This document shows, piece by piece, positions 51,950-60,743 of a stretch of 64,000 nt of DNA (the first letter of the stretch is position 1; every line of letters starts with the position of its first letter). The translations under genes were made by a program, and so were the position numbers. The stretch is taken from positions 1 to 64,000 of the forward strand of contig JBBSQX010000016.1 in the NCBI GenBank assembly GCA_038243605.1, in the 5' to 3' direction. The notes below the pieces were generated by a model. The model made no database searches. It saw nothing but the letters and a program-made list of their open reading frames with translations, and was not told where the DNA came from. The DNA comes from Terrimesophilobacter sp038243605 (GTDB lineage: Bacteria > Actinomycetota > Actinomycetes > Actinomycetales > Microbacteriaceae).

Positions 51950-53988
51950 GTCTCGCGTGCCGCCGAACGAAGAAGTGTGAACGAGTTGGCGGCGAGGATG
52001 AGCGAGTCGACGGCGCCGTCCGTCACCTGTTCCTCATCACTAGAGAGAACACCCTCCCATGGATCGTTTGGAGCATCAGGAAGGGTGAACTCCACCCCGT
52101 TATCTGCGGAGTTCAACAGCAGTGCGAACGCATCTGCGCCCTTACGCGCAAGAACGAAGGTAATCGTGCGGGCATCCGGATTCTCCCAATCGCCCTCCTC
52201 AAACGGCTCACCGTCGGAGCGCACCATGATCACGCTGTCTTTGTACGCCACGGAGGGGTCGAGCCGAAACCAGTCCGGTCGAATGGCGGGATTTTCTCTG
52301 CGCAGCGTGAGCAGCCGGGTCGTGAACCGCAGCATCGCCGTGTCAACGTTACCCCAGTCGTACCAAGAGACCTCGTTGTCCTGACAGTAGGCGTTGTTAT
52401 TTCCCGCCTGCGTGCGACCAAGCTCGTCACCGCCAAGAATCATGGGAACACCGGCAGACAACAAGAGGGTTGCCATCATATTTCGCCGCTGACGACGCCG
52501 CCGTTCGTTAACCTCAGGGTCGTCGGTCGGCCCCTCAACACCGAAGTTTGCTGAACGATTGTCACTCTCACCGTCTGCGCTGTTTTCCCCATTAGCTTCG
52601 TTGTGTTTTTCGTTGTACGACGTGAGGTCGACAAGAGTGAAACCGTCGTGTGCGGTGACAAAATTCACGCTGCACAGAGGTGCCCTGCGCGAGACTTCGT
52701 AAACATCCGGGCTCCCAAGAATGCGCTGGGAGACCGTGCCCAACACGTTGTCGGCACCATTCCAAAAATCGCGCACGTCATCCCGAAACGCACCGTTCCA
52801 CTCCGACCACGTCGCGGGAAATCCGCCGAGCTGATAGCCGGCGGTATCCCACGGTTCGGCGATCATCTTGACCGTATTGAGCAAGGGATCTTGCTCGATC
52901 AAGGTCAGGAAGGCGCTGTGGAGTTCCGCTGAACCTGACTGCCGAGTGAGAGCTGTTGCCAGGTCGAACCGAAAACCGTCAACATGCATCTCGGTCACCC
53001 AGTAGCGCAGCGAATCCATGATGAGGCCGAGCGCAGCCGGATGCGTCACGTTCAGACTGTTGCCAGTTCCTGTGGTGTCGAAATAATGTGAGCGATCATC
53101 ATCCACAAGCCGGTAATACGCGGCATTGTCGATTCCCTTGAATGACAGAGTCGGGCCAAGGTGGTTGCCCTCTGCCGTGTGGTTGTACACGACGTCGAGA
53201 ATCACCTCGAGGCCAGCTTCATGCAGAGACTTCACCATGTGCTTGAACTCGGTGACTTGGCCTCCGCCGTCGCCCGACGATGAGTATTCGCCGTGCGGCG
53301 CGAAGAAGCCGATCGTGTTGTAACCCCAGTAGTTGCGTAAACCTTTTTCGATCAGGTGGTTGTCTTGCACGAAGTGGTGCACCGGCATCAGCTCCACTGC
53401 GGTCACGCCAAGGTTCGTGAGGTGTTCGATGGCGGCAGGATGACCGAGCCCCGCATACGTTCCTCGAAGGTGTGGCGGAATTCCCGGATGCCGCTGAGTG
53501 AACCCTTTCACGTGCGTTTCATAGATAACCGTGTCGGCGAGCGGAGTGAGCGGGCGCTCGTCGTCCGACCAGTCGAAATGCGGATCGGTGACGACGCATC
53601 GCGGTACAGCGTCTTGATCGTCTTGCTCGTCCATCAACTCTGGATTGTTGAGGTCATGCCCAAAGACGCTGGAATCCCATTTGTATTCGCCTTCAATCGC
53701 CGTGGCATGAGGGTCGAGAAGGAGCTTGTTCGGGTTATGGCGCAGCCCGTTCTCCGGGTCCCACGCTCCGTCGACGCGCAAGCCATAACGGCTTCCGACA
53801 CCCATCCCTGGCACAATCCCGTGAAATACGTGCCCCGTGCGGTTCTCAAGTCTCACGCGGTGCTGGGTATCTCCGTTGAAGATGCAGACGTCCACCGACT
53901 CAGCTGTCTCAGAATAGATCGCGACATTCGCGCCACTTTCTCGAAGACTGACGCCGAGGGGAAAGGGCAGTGATCGCGATACAGTCAT
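51946..53988 (-). CDS. glgX: Glycogen debranching enzyme, GlgX/TreX type
   Basis: Isoamylase-type debranching enzyme of 680 aa that hydrolyses alpha-1,6 branches so that TreY can act. CBM48-like N-terminus (PLGVSLRESGANVAIYSE), barrel motifs DVVYNHTAEGNHLGPT, GFRFDLATALTR (nucleophile Asp), IAEPWDTAGYQ (Glu) and FVTAHDGFTLVDL (Asp). First gene of the four-gene trehalose operon. No promoter was identified in the 63 bp before the unknown gene at 54052. Confidence 0.95.
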   Translation of the reverse strand: MTVSRSLPFPLGVSLRESGANVAIYSETAESVDVCIFNGDTQHRVRLENRTGHVFHGIVPGMGVGSRYGLRVDGAWDPENGLRHNPNKLLLDPHATAIEGEYKWDSSVFGHDLNNPELMDEQDDQDAVPRCVVTDPHFDWSDDERPLTPLADTVIYETHVKGFTQRHPGIPPHLRGTYAGLGHPAAIEHLTNLGVTAVELMPVHHFVQDNHLIEKGLRNYWGYNTIGFFAPHGEYSSSGDGGGQVTEFKHMVKSLHEAGLEVILDVVYNHTAEGNHLGPTLSFKGIDNAAYYRLVDDDRSHYFDTTGTGNSLNVTHPAALGLIMDSLRYWVTEMHVDGFRFDLATALTRQSGSAELHSAFLTLIEQDPLLNTVKMIAEPWDTAGYQLGGFPATWSEWNGAFRDDVRDFWNGADNVLGTVSQRILGSPDVYEVSRRAPLCSVNFVTAHDGFTLVDLTSYNEKHNEANGENSADGESDNRSANFGVEGPTDDPEVNERRRRQRRNMMATLLLSAGVPMILGGDELGRTQAGNNNAYCQDNEVSWYDWGNVDTAMLRFTTRLLTLRRENPAIRPDWFRLDPSVAYKDSVIMVRSDGEPFEEGDWENPDARTITFVLARKGADAFALLLNSADNGVEFTLPDAPNDPWEGVLSSDEEQVTDGAVDSLILAANSFTLLRSAARET

Positions 53989-54051
53989 GAATGTTTTCTG
54001 CTTTCTCGGCTAGCCTGCGACCAGCGGATTGTCGTGCGGCCAGACGAAGTG

Positions 54052-54408
54052 TCAGGATTCGCGCAAGTAAGGATTGTGCTCAAATACCGTGCCAACGGAG
54101 AACGGGATGTGGTCCGCGATAAAAAGGAGCTCCAGTCCTCCTTCGTGCAAAATTGGTATGAGCTCCGCGCTGTGAGACTCAACAGTTAAGCGCGCCTTCC
54201 TGAGAAAGCATTCAGCCATTTCCGACGTCGCGATGAACTCGCGGCCGCCACAGCAGATCGAAACTTTGTGCTCGACAACCTCAACTGGCGTGATCTCTCG
54301 GCGTATGAATTCCAGCCGTTCGCCACGTTTTACTACCCGCGACTGGCGGAGAACACGCCGATGTGACGCGCCTCGGTCGAGCCCAAACACTTCTTGGCTA
54401 CTCATCAT
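54052..54408 (-). CDS. Hypothetical protein divergent from the phytochrome gene
   Basis: A protein of 118 aa not recognised. ATG 54408 is preceded by AGGAGGT five bases upstream, so expression is well supported. Charged N-terminal half (SRVVKRGERLEFIRREITPVEVVEHKV) is followed by CCGGREFIATSEM, and an amphipathic C-terminal half (LIPILHEGGLELLFIADHIPFSV). It might be a small regulator or adaptor. Its divergence from the light-sensing gene suggests a link to that signalling system. Confidence 0.6.
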   Translation of the reverse strand: MMSSQEVFGLDRGASHRRVLRQSRVVKRGERLEFIRREITPVEVVEHKVSICCGGREFIATSEMAECFLRKARLTVESHSAELIPILHEGGLELLFIADHIPFSVGTVFEHNPYLRES

Positions 54409-54646
54409 CTCCACCTCCTGACCACCCTCGTATAGGTCACATTACGCTCCGCACCTCAGCGCGCGGCAGGGGTTGATTTCTCAGGACAATTGTGCTGAAA
54501 ACAGGCTAAAGTTTGACTACTCCCAGACTCGGGGCGATCGGTTGTGGAATAGCGCACGAAGGTTGGTATCCGACGATGTCAGGTCAATTCGTCTCGATGA
54601 TGTTCGCGACTATGGTCGACGCAGCTATGGGCGAAGTGACTCTGTG

Positions 54647-56641
54647 ATGGAGGTCTTCGAGATCCGCCTCCCTCCCGGCGAGAGTGAGCGACGCGCGGAA
54701 TGCGCTGTAGAGGCCATCCGTTTTCCCGAAGCAATTCAACCCCATGGACTCATGCTGGCTGTTAACGCCAACAGCTTGGCTATCACGGCAGTGAGTGATA
54801 ACGCTGACGCGCTCATCGAGGCCGAGCCGCTCATGTTGCTTGGCAACCACCTTGCGGATGTCGTTGGGCACGACGTTATGCCGCAGGTTTTAGACATACT
54901 TGATCCGCTCTCGGTCGCCGCGAATCCTGCGCGTGTGACTATGTGTGGCCGCGAGTTCGATCTCATCGCACACTCGATTGGCGTGTCATTCCTCGTCGAG
55001 CTTGAACCGGTTATCGAAAGCGATGAGTATCAGATTGCTGCGATGCGGGCGGCCATCCGGCAGTTGACATCCGCCCGAACAGAGAGCGAGCTGTGGGCTC
55101 AAACAGCAGTTGAGGTACGTCGAGTAACGGGTTTTGATCAGGTGATGGTCTATCACTTTCACCCCGATGGCCATGGTGAAATAGTTGCAGAGTCACTCGC
55201 CGAAGGTATGGAGTCTTATCTGGGGCTTCACTACCCGGCCTCAGACATTCCCGCGCAGGCGCGCCAACTTTACCTCTCGAAGCTCTCACGGCTCATCGTG
55301 AACAGCACACATGAGTCCGCCGTGATGTTGGTGGCGGCGAACGACGAGGATGCTGCAGCGCTCGACATGAGCTGTGCAGAATTGCGTGCCGTCTCTCCTC
55401 ACCACCTGCAGTTCATGCGAAATATAGGTCAGGTCTCCACTTTCTCCCTCTCCATCGTTCGCGACGGGCGCCTCGTCGGCATGATCACCTGCGCGCATCG
55501 CACCGAGCGCCGCATCTCCTTCGGCACGAGGGACGGCTTAGAGATTCTTGCAATTCAAGTAGCACTGCAACTCGGCGCCATGGGCGAGATCGAGCGGTCG
55601 CAGCGGGAAGAGGAGATCCGCAAAGTCAGCGCAACACTGTTGAACCAGGTTGCCACTCATGCAGACATAGCGGAAGCACTGGTCGGCGGAAACGCGACCT
55701 TGCTCGATGTCGTTCCTGCCGATGGCGCGACCGTGCGATTGGGAAAGTGGACCACCGCTGTCGGAACCGTTCCGTCGCTCGCGCAGATAAGCGCTGTGGT
55801 GGCGAAGATAGTGAGTGAGACACAGTCGCTTAATTTTTCGAGCAGCGCCCTTCCGCTCGACTACCCCGAACTGGCATCAGAGTTGCCGGGTATCGCAGGG
55901 TTGCTCGTTCGCCGACTGGGAGGCAAAGGAGACTTCATTGCGTGGTATCGCAAAGACGTCGCCCGCACTGTCAATTGGTTGGGAGACCCGGCGCTAACAA
56001 ATCGGCTCACGCCGTTGACTCCTCGCAGTTCTTTCTCGATGTGGGGCGAAACGGTCACTGGCACCTCGTTGCCGTGGGCAGGTTCAGTCTCAGATGCGAG
56101 CGAATTGTGCCGAGATCTCGACTCTGCCCTTCTCCATCGAGCAGAATCGCTTCTCGCCGATCTCGCGCTCAGTGATCCGTTAACGTCGTTACCGAATCGG
56201 CGGCTGTTTATGGACCGACTTGAACACGGCATCGCGAGGCACGCGCGCGGAGACAATTTTGCTGTGTTATTCATCGATCTGGATCTCTTCAAGGAGATCA
56301 ATGACACCTGGGGTCACGCCGTCGGTGACGATGCGCTCGTACGTGTCGCTTTGGCTCTCTCCAACACCGCTCGCTTGGGCGATACGGTGGCACGGCTTGG
56401 AGGAGACGAGTTCGTTGTGCTGTGCGAACATGCAACGACTGACGCAGCAAAAAAAATAGCCGAGCGGATGTTGACGGCAGTCCGCGAACTCGCGGCGGAG
56501 GGAGCGTCGTGGCACCTCTCCGCATCCATCGGAGTTGCAGCCGTCGACTCTGGATTAACCGCGTCTCAGATTCTTACGAAGGCCGACTCGGCAATGTATC
56601 GGGCAAAGCACGCGGGTGGAGACCAAGTCTCGGTTAGCTAG
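54647..56641 (+). CDS. Bacteriophytochrome-diguanylate cyclase (PAS-GAF-PHY-GGDEF)
   Basis: A 664-aa light sensor. The biliverdin-attachment Cys19 is in ECAVEAIRFPEAIQPHG (PAS_2), matching the CxxE-IxxP-IQPHG consensus. The GAF domain has PASDIPAQARQLYL and the chromophore-pocket His in VSPHHLQFMRN. The PHY domain keeps the tongue motif PRSSFSMW (PRxSF). The output GGDEF domain is intact (RLGGDEFVVL), and an inhibitory I-site RLGD lies five residues before it. It should convert red/far-red light into altered c-di-GMP synthesis. The start is uncertain; no strong ribosome site exists. No heme oxygenase gene is in view. Confidence 0.92.
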   Translation: MEVFEIRLPPGESERRAECAVEAIRFPEAIQPHGLMLAVNANSLAITAVSDNADALIEAEPLMLLGNHLADVVGHDVMPQVLDILDPLSVAANPARVTMCGREFDLIAHSIGVSFLVELEPVIESDEYQIAAMRAAIRQLTSARTESELWAQTAVEVRRVTGFDQVMVYHFHPDGHGEIVAESLAEGMESYLGLHYPASDIPAQARQLYLSKLSRLIVNSTHESAVMLVAANDEDAAALDMSCAELRAVSPHHLQFMRNIGQVSTFSLSIVRDGRLVGMITCAHRTERRISFGTRDGLEILAIQVALQLGAMGEIERSQREEEIRKVSATLLNQVATHADIAEALVGGNATLLDVVPADGATVRLGKWTTAVGTVPSLAQISAVVAKIVSETQSLNFSSSALPLDYPELASELPGIAGLLVRRLGGKGDFIAWYRKDVARTVNWLGDPALTNRLTPLTPRSSFSMWGETVTGTSLPWAGSVSDASELCRDLDSALLHRAESLLADLALSDPLTSLPNRRLFMDRLEHGIARHARGDNFAVLFIDLDLFKEINDTWGHAVGDDALVRVALALSNTARLGDTVARLGGDEFVVLCEHATTDAAKKIAERMLTAVRELAAEGASWHLSASIGVAAVDSGLTASQILTKADSAMYRAKHAGGDQVSVS

Positions 56642-56936
56642 TCTGAGCGGGCTCTTCTCCCAGCACGAGGCCGGACGCCCGCCCGGCGCTCACAATCATG
56701 GATTCGATCCATTCGCGGTTGACAGATATATTGCGCGATCCGCTGTAGAAAAAGCGGATGGGCACCCCGTTATCAATCCACACTGCATTCCGGCCGCTTC
56801 CGCGTTCGACCGGTAGGTGCCACGAAAAAAAGAAATCTTCGCCCCGGCGAAGCTTGGTCGAGATCACGATTTGAAGATGAGTGAGAATGCGGTCGTCAAG
56901 CTCAAACTCAACACCGTCATAATAGAGCGCGCCCAC
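56634..56936 (-). CDS. DUF7882-like small protein
   Basis: A 100-aa protein with the pattern of a family frequent in Microbacteriaceae: VGALYYDGVEFELDDRILTHL, VVISTKLRRGEDFFFSWH-like central part, VWIDNGVPIRFFYSG, NREWIESMIVSAGRASGL. Function unknown; homologues are sometimes mis-called DNA ligases. GTG 56936 has AAGGACC upstream. It is convergent with the phytochrome gene, overlapping its end by 8 bp. Confidence 0.8.
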   Translation of the reverse strand: MGALYYDGVEFELDDRILTHLQIVISTKLRRGEDFFFSWHLPVERGSGRNAVWIDNGVPIRFFYSGSRNISVNREWIESMIVSAGRASGLVLGEEPAQTS

Positions 56937-57093
56937 GGGGGTCCTTCGATTGGATTCAGGCGGGAAATGATCACGCTGTGATAGGCACCCTATCAACCGA
57001 CAGCGCGTCTGGATACCGCTCCCGGCGTTCAGCGTGAGCCGGTAGCGTGGTGGGCAGACTTTCATCCGGAGCAATTATCGGCAGGGGAAAATA

Positions 57094-57351
57094 GTGACCG
57101 TGGTCCACCGACTCACCGTTGACGGCAAGGACTACTTCCTGCCAAGCCCGATCGCCGAACTTAAGGGAAAAATCTTGACCGCCATTCAGGCCGGCGGCGG
57201 GTACGTCAACATCCCGCCGCTGCGTGACGGACCAGGTCTCGATATCTTGTTTTCTCCTGGCATGCCCGTGGTGTGGGCCCAGATTGAAGTAAATGAGGCG
57301 CCATCCGCCTCGCCCGACGCGGAGGTCGCGTTTGACGAGAATCTCGACTGA
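57094..57351 (+). CDS. Small conserved-looking hypothetical protein
   Basis: An 85-aa protein from GTG 57094 (GGGGAAAATA upstream). It has short beta-strand-like segments (VVHRLTVDGKDYFLP), a Gly-rich turn (AIQAGGGYVNIPPLRDG) and an acidic tail (PDAEVAFDENLD). Not recognised. It is divergent from the DUF7882-like gene and convergent with the kinase gene, ending 17 bp before it. Confidence 0.6.
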   Translation: MTVVHRLTVDGKDYFLPSPIAELKGKILTAIQAGGGYVNIPPLRDGPGLDILFSPGMPVVWAQIEVNEAPSASPDAEVAFDENLD

Positions 57352-57367
57352 CAAGCTCCCTCTTGGT

Positions 57368-58228
57368 TCACTCGCGTAGTGAACGAAGGATAACTCTCAG
57401 TCGCTCAAGCACAGTCGCCGGCTCTGGCCTCTGCGCCGGATCTCGCGCCGTCATCTGGGTGAGTAGCTCACGAAGTTCTGGCTCAATCAGGTCGGGGATG
57501 TCCACGTCATGTGACACGCGCATGGCAGCGGATTCCAGAAGCGTGCCCGGAAACGGGAGCTCGTGGGTGAATGCCTCCAGAAGAACCAGACCCAGCGAGT
57601 AGATGTCAGACGCCGGAGTCAATATCGCATTCGATACCTGTTCGGGGCTTGCGAAAGCAATGGTCGCGGTAATCAGGTCGCCTTCTGGCGAGGGCGAGGC
57701 GGCATCTAACGCGATGCCGAAGTCGGTCAGCCGAGCTCTCGGCCGCGACGCCGAGGTGCCGTAATCGACCAACATGATGTTGGAGGACGTGATATCACGA
57801 TGAATGACACCGCGTGAGTGCACGTATTCGAGAACTTCGGCGATCTCGAAACCAATTTCCCCAATCTCCCGCGCAGACAAATGACGCTGATCCAACATTT
57901 CCCTCAAGGTAAGTCCGCGCACGAGTTCCATGATCAGGAACGGGCGCGCATCTAACGGTGACGACTTATCAACGCCGGCGTCAATGATTGAGACAACCCC
58001 GTGGTGGCTAAGACTGGCAAGCACCCGGAGCTCGTCCCGGTGCTTCTCGCGATCCGCATCGTCGTTGGCGTTAAAGAGTTTGATCGCAATATCGCGGCCC
58101 AACACTTCATCGTGCCCTTGGAACACACTCGAGGATCCACCACGTGCAAGAAGACGCAAAGGCCGGTAACGCCCAAGAAGCAACGGGGCATCAACAATTT
58201 GATTCGAACGGTTTTCGTGCGCACTCAT
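57368..58228 (-). CDS. Soluble serine/threonine protein kinase
   Basis: Hanks-type kinase domain only (286 aa), without transmembrane or PASTA parts. Gly loop LARGGSSSVF, catalytic Lys in DIAIKLF, HRDITSSNIML catalytic loop (Thr/Ser replacing Lys/Pro), DFG in LTDFGIAL, SPEQ at the end of the activation segment (where APE is usual). It sits between genes of the light/c-di-GMP block and could phosphorylate a partner there. ATG 58228 is near GCAATGAG. Confidence 0.92.
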   Translation of the reverse strand: MSAHENRSNQIVDAPLLLGRYRPLRLLARGGSSSVFQGHDEVLGRDIAIKLFNANDDADREKHRDELRVLASLSHHGVVSIIDAGVDKSSPLDARPFLIMELVRGLTLREMLDQRHLSAREIGEIGFEIAEVLEYVHSRGVIHRDITSSNIMLVDYGTSASRPRARLTDFGIALDAASPSPEGDLITATIAFASPEQVSNAILTPASDIYSLGLVLLEAFTHELPFPGTLLESAAMRVSHDVDIPDLIEPELRELLTQMTARDPAQRPEPATVLERLRVILRSLRE

Positions 58229-58267
58229 TGCATCCGCCCGGCGGTGCCATAAGTGGCGTTCATCCGT

Positions 58268-59038
58268 TTAGATCGCGTTTTCGAGCAGGCTATCAAACTG
58301 TGCCTTCCGCATTGGCCTGCCAAGTAGATAACCTTGTGCCCTGTCGCAGCGCAGCGCACGCGCGCGAGCGAACTGCTCGACCGTCTCGACGCCCTCCGCC
58401 ACTACCCGCAGCCCTTTGTCACGGGCAAAGGTGACTATGGCCGCGAGGAGAGTTTTCGCGGTGGCGCTCGGATCTTGCACCAGGCTTTGATCGATCTTCA
58501 GCTCCGTCGCGCGAAGCTCAAGCATCTGTTCGACCGAGGAGTGCCCAACGCCGAAGTCATCGACGGATATCGTGACGCCAACACTGCGAAGCCAATCGAG
58601 GCGGTCGGCGACCGCTGAAACGTCGACGATGGCAGTGGTCTCTGTGACCTCAATTGTCAGAAGGTTTGGATCAAGAGTTGAGGCCTTCACCTCCCCTAAA
58701 ACATGGGTAGCGAAAGCTGGATCTCTCAACTGAGTGGGAGACACATTTACCGCTACCTCGATCGGCATCGATCGCTTTTGCCAGCCAGCGGCCGCGTGAC
58801 ACCCCAACTGGAGCATGTGCTCACCAATCTCGTCGATCAGATGGTGCTCCTCTGCGAGCGGGATAAATATTTGCGGGGAGACGATGCCAAACTCCGGATG
58901 CACCCAACGACTGAGTGCTTCTGCACACACGATACGGCGAGTGTCGACGTCCACCTGTGGCTGATAGTAGGCGACAATTTCGCCACGCTTCACCGCGCCG
59001 TGCAATTCAGTGGCGAGTTGATCCCGCTTGTGCTTCAT
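58268..59038 (-). CDS. EAL-domain c-di-GMP phosphodiesterase
   Basis: A bare EAL domain of 256 aa. Catalytic motifs are complete: CAEALSRW (EAL), VNVSPTQLRD, VTETTAIVD, VDDFGVGHSS (DDFG), LKIDQSLVQD and VVAEGVETVEQ. It should hydrolyse c-di-GMP to pGpG, countering the phytochrome-GGDEF. Without its own sensor it may be controlled by a partner or by expression. It lies 39 bp upstream of the kinase on the same strand, so they may be cotranscribed. Confidence 0.94.
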   Translation of the reverse strand: MKHKRDQLATELHGAVKRGEIVAYYQPQVDVDTRRIVCAEALSRWVHPEFGIVSPQIFIPLAEEHHLIDEIGEHMLQLGCHAAAGWQKRSMPIEVAVNVSPTQLRDPAFATHVLGEVKASTLDPNLLTIEVTETTAIVDVSAVADRLDWLRSVGVTISVDDFGVGHSSVEQMLELRATELKIDQSLVQDPSATAKTLLAAIVTFARDKGLRVVAEGVETVEQFARARALRCDRAQGYLLGRPMRKAQFDSLLENAI

Positions 59039-59164
59039 CCCCGCACCAGCCCATTTTCTTTGCCGTTTCGCATCTAGTCATCTTCCGACGAGGCGACGGG
59101 ATATTCAACGGGGCCCCATTTTGACACTGGAGCTGTATACTCCGTCAACTCCTATCCCGAGCAG

Positions 59165-59281
59165 ATGCGGATGAAGAATTTTGCCGGAAGTATGGGGGTC
59201 TTGCTTCTGACTCGTCGCGACGTGCGACTTTGGTTGTGGAGGATACACCCCACCCGGTGGCAGGTCAACGGGGCGCGTTGA
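59165..59281 (+). pseudogene. Short ORF cut by the IS left end (possible truncated gene)
   Basis: An ATG at 59165 opens 38 codons with a hydrophobic start (FAGSMGVLLLTRRDVRLWLW) and a basic-aromatic part (RIHPTRWQV). The stop falls in the first bases of the IS. It may be the N-terminus of a small gene interrupted by insertion, with the remainder lost. TATACT 26 bp upstream resembles a -10. Evidence is thin. Confidence 0.3.
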
Positions 59282-60650
59282 CTCATAAGAAACCTCCGCG
59301 TAGCCGGATACGTTGCCTCATTGGACAACCTCCGCGTAGCGGCGTGGGGCTGGCTGGTGTTGGTCGGGTCGGTTATGCCTGTTTCTATGGAGCTGACAAT
59401 GAGGCAGCGGCAGGCTGTGACGAAGAAGAAAGCACTCGGGTATCGCAGCGCGAGCCGGGCGGGCAAGTCTCGGATCTTGGACGAGTTGGTGGAGTTGACG
59501 GGTTGGCATCGCGACTACGCCCGGGCTGCGTTGCGGGATGCTTTGCGATTGAAGATCGTGACACCCAGGCGTGGGCGGGCACCAACGTATGGGCCTGCAG
59601 TCACGAGGGCTCTGGTGAAGTGTTGGGCGGTGTTGCGGGCCCCGGCCGGGAAGCGACTCGCGCCGATGTTGCCGGTTCTGGTGCCATTGCTGCGTCGCGA
59701 CAATGAGCTGGATTTGACCGACGCTGAGGCTGACTTGTTGGTGCGCATGAGCGCGGCAACGATCGATCGGCGGCTTGCACCGGAGCGGGGCAAACTGCTT
59801 TCCCGGGGCCGATCTCATACCAAACCGGGGACCCTGTTGAAGTCACAGATCCCGATCCGCACCTGGGCGGACTGGGATGATGCGGTCCCTGGGTTTGTGG
59901 AGATTGATTTGGTCGGTCACGAGGGTGGCAACGCCTCCGGGGAGCACTGTTTCACCCTGACCGTTACTGACATTGCTACCGGGTGGACGGTGAACCGGTC
60001 GGTGAAGAACAAGGCCGAGAAATGGGTGTTTGACGCCCTCATGCATGTTGGACGGGTGTTTCCGTTTCCCATCATCGGCATCGATTCCGATAACGGAAGT
60101 GAGTTCATCAACCACCACCTCTTTGATTACTGCACGGCCAACAAGATCACTTTCACCCGCTCGCGTGCCAGCCACAGCAATGACGGCGCCCACGTCGAGC
60201 AGAAGAACTGGACGCACGTACGCGAACTCGTCGGCTACCACCGATACGACACCCCCGCCGAACTTGACCTGCTGAATCAAATCTGGGAACTCGACCGCAC
60301 GTTCACGAACTACCTCCTGCCTCAACAGAAACTCGTGTTCAAACAACGCAACGGCGCGAAAGTGACCAAAAGATACGACACCGCGACCACCCCACACCAG
60401 CGCGCGATTAGACGAGACGATATGCGCAAGCGACCGATCATGCACATGAACGCGGAATTCAAGAAGCTCAAGCCCGCGGCCCTTTCCCGCTACATCCTCG
60501 CCCTCACCGGCCAGCTCGAAACCCTCGCCCTGGCCAAGAAACCCGCCACCGTGAAACCACCTGTGAACCGGGTCTGGAACGCCTAACCCTCCCGAAGGTT
60601 TCTACTTGAGGCAACGAATCACCTTCCCGGAGGGATTGACATGAGGCAAC
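59277..60650 (+). mobile_element. Insertion sequence with rve-type transposase
   Basis: About 1.37 kb. The left end has GTTGACTCAT ... AACCTCCGCG at 59277 and again GTTGCCTCAT ... AACCTCCGCG at 59311. The right end, read in reverse, has GTTGCCTCAT ... CCCTCCGGG from 60650 and GTTGCCTCAA ... ACCTTCGGG about 35 bp further in. So each end carries two ordered copies of the same end motif. No clear target-site duplication is visible, so exact boundaries are estimates. The transposase gene inside is intact. Confidence 0.75.
59399..60586 (+). CDS. DDE (rve-type) transposase
   Basis: Transposase of 395 aa from ATG 59399 (GGAG six bases upstream; earlier in-frame starts lack sites). An N-terminal HTH (SASRAGKSRILDELVELTGWHRDYARAAL) binds the ends. 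The integrase-like core keeps D (VEIDLVGHEGG), D (IGIDSDNGSEF) and E (GAHVEQKNW). The C-terminus is basic. The family resembles those annotated as integrase catalytic-domain transposases of the IS481/ISNCY type; exact family was not determined. Confidence 0.85.
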   Translation: MRQRQAVTKKKALGYRSASRAGKSRILDELVELTGWHRDYARAALRDALRLKIVTPRRGRAPTYGPAVTRALVKCWAVLRAPAGKRLAPMLPVLVPLLRRDNELDLTDAEADLLVRMSAATIDRRLAPERGKLLSRGRSHTKPGTLLKSQIPIRTWADWDDAVPGFVEIDLVGHEGGNASGEHCFTLTVTDIATGWTVNRSVKNKAEKWVFDALMHVGRVFPFPIIGIDSDNGSEFINHHLFDYCTANKITFTRSRASHSNDGAHVEQKNWTHVRELVGYHRYDTPAELDLLNQIWELDRTFTNYLLPQQKLVFKQRNGAKVTKRYDTATTPHQRAIRRDDMRKRPIMHMNAEFKKLKPAALSRYILALTGQLETLALAKKPATVKPPVNRVWNA

Positions 60651-60701
60651 AGGCGGGGGTTGTCGTGCTGTTGCCTGACAACGCAAGCCCTACAACGAAA
60701 A

Positions 60702-60732
60702 AGCGGGCGAGCGACACAGTCGCCCACCCGCT
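60702..60732 (-). terminator. Rho-independent terminator of the GlsB-type gene
   Basis: On the minus strand AGCGGG and CCCGCT pair, with an inner GCGAC/GTCGC stem, followed by TTTTCGTTGT. It lies 11 bp after the stop of the gene at 60744, so it is a good intrinsic terminator. Confidence 0.75.
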
Positions 60733-60743
60733 TGCTCTAAAAC

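Noticed and set aside
60644..60682. AGGCAACAG/CTGTTGCCT inverted repeat at the right edge of the IS as a separate element
   Set aside because: One arm is the IS end itself and the other lies just outside, so it is likely a target-site or chance feature, not a new element.
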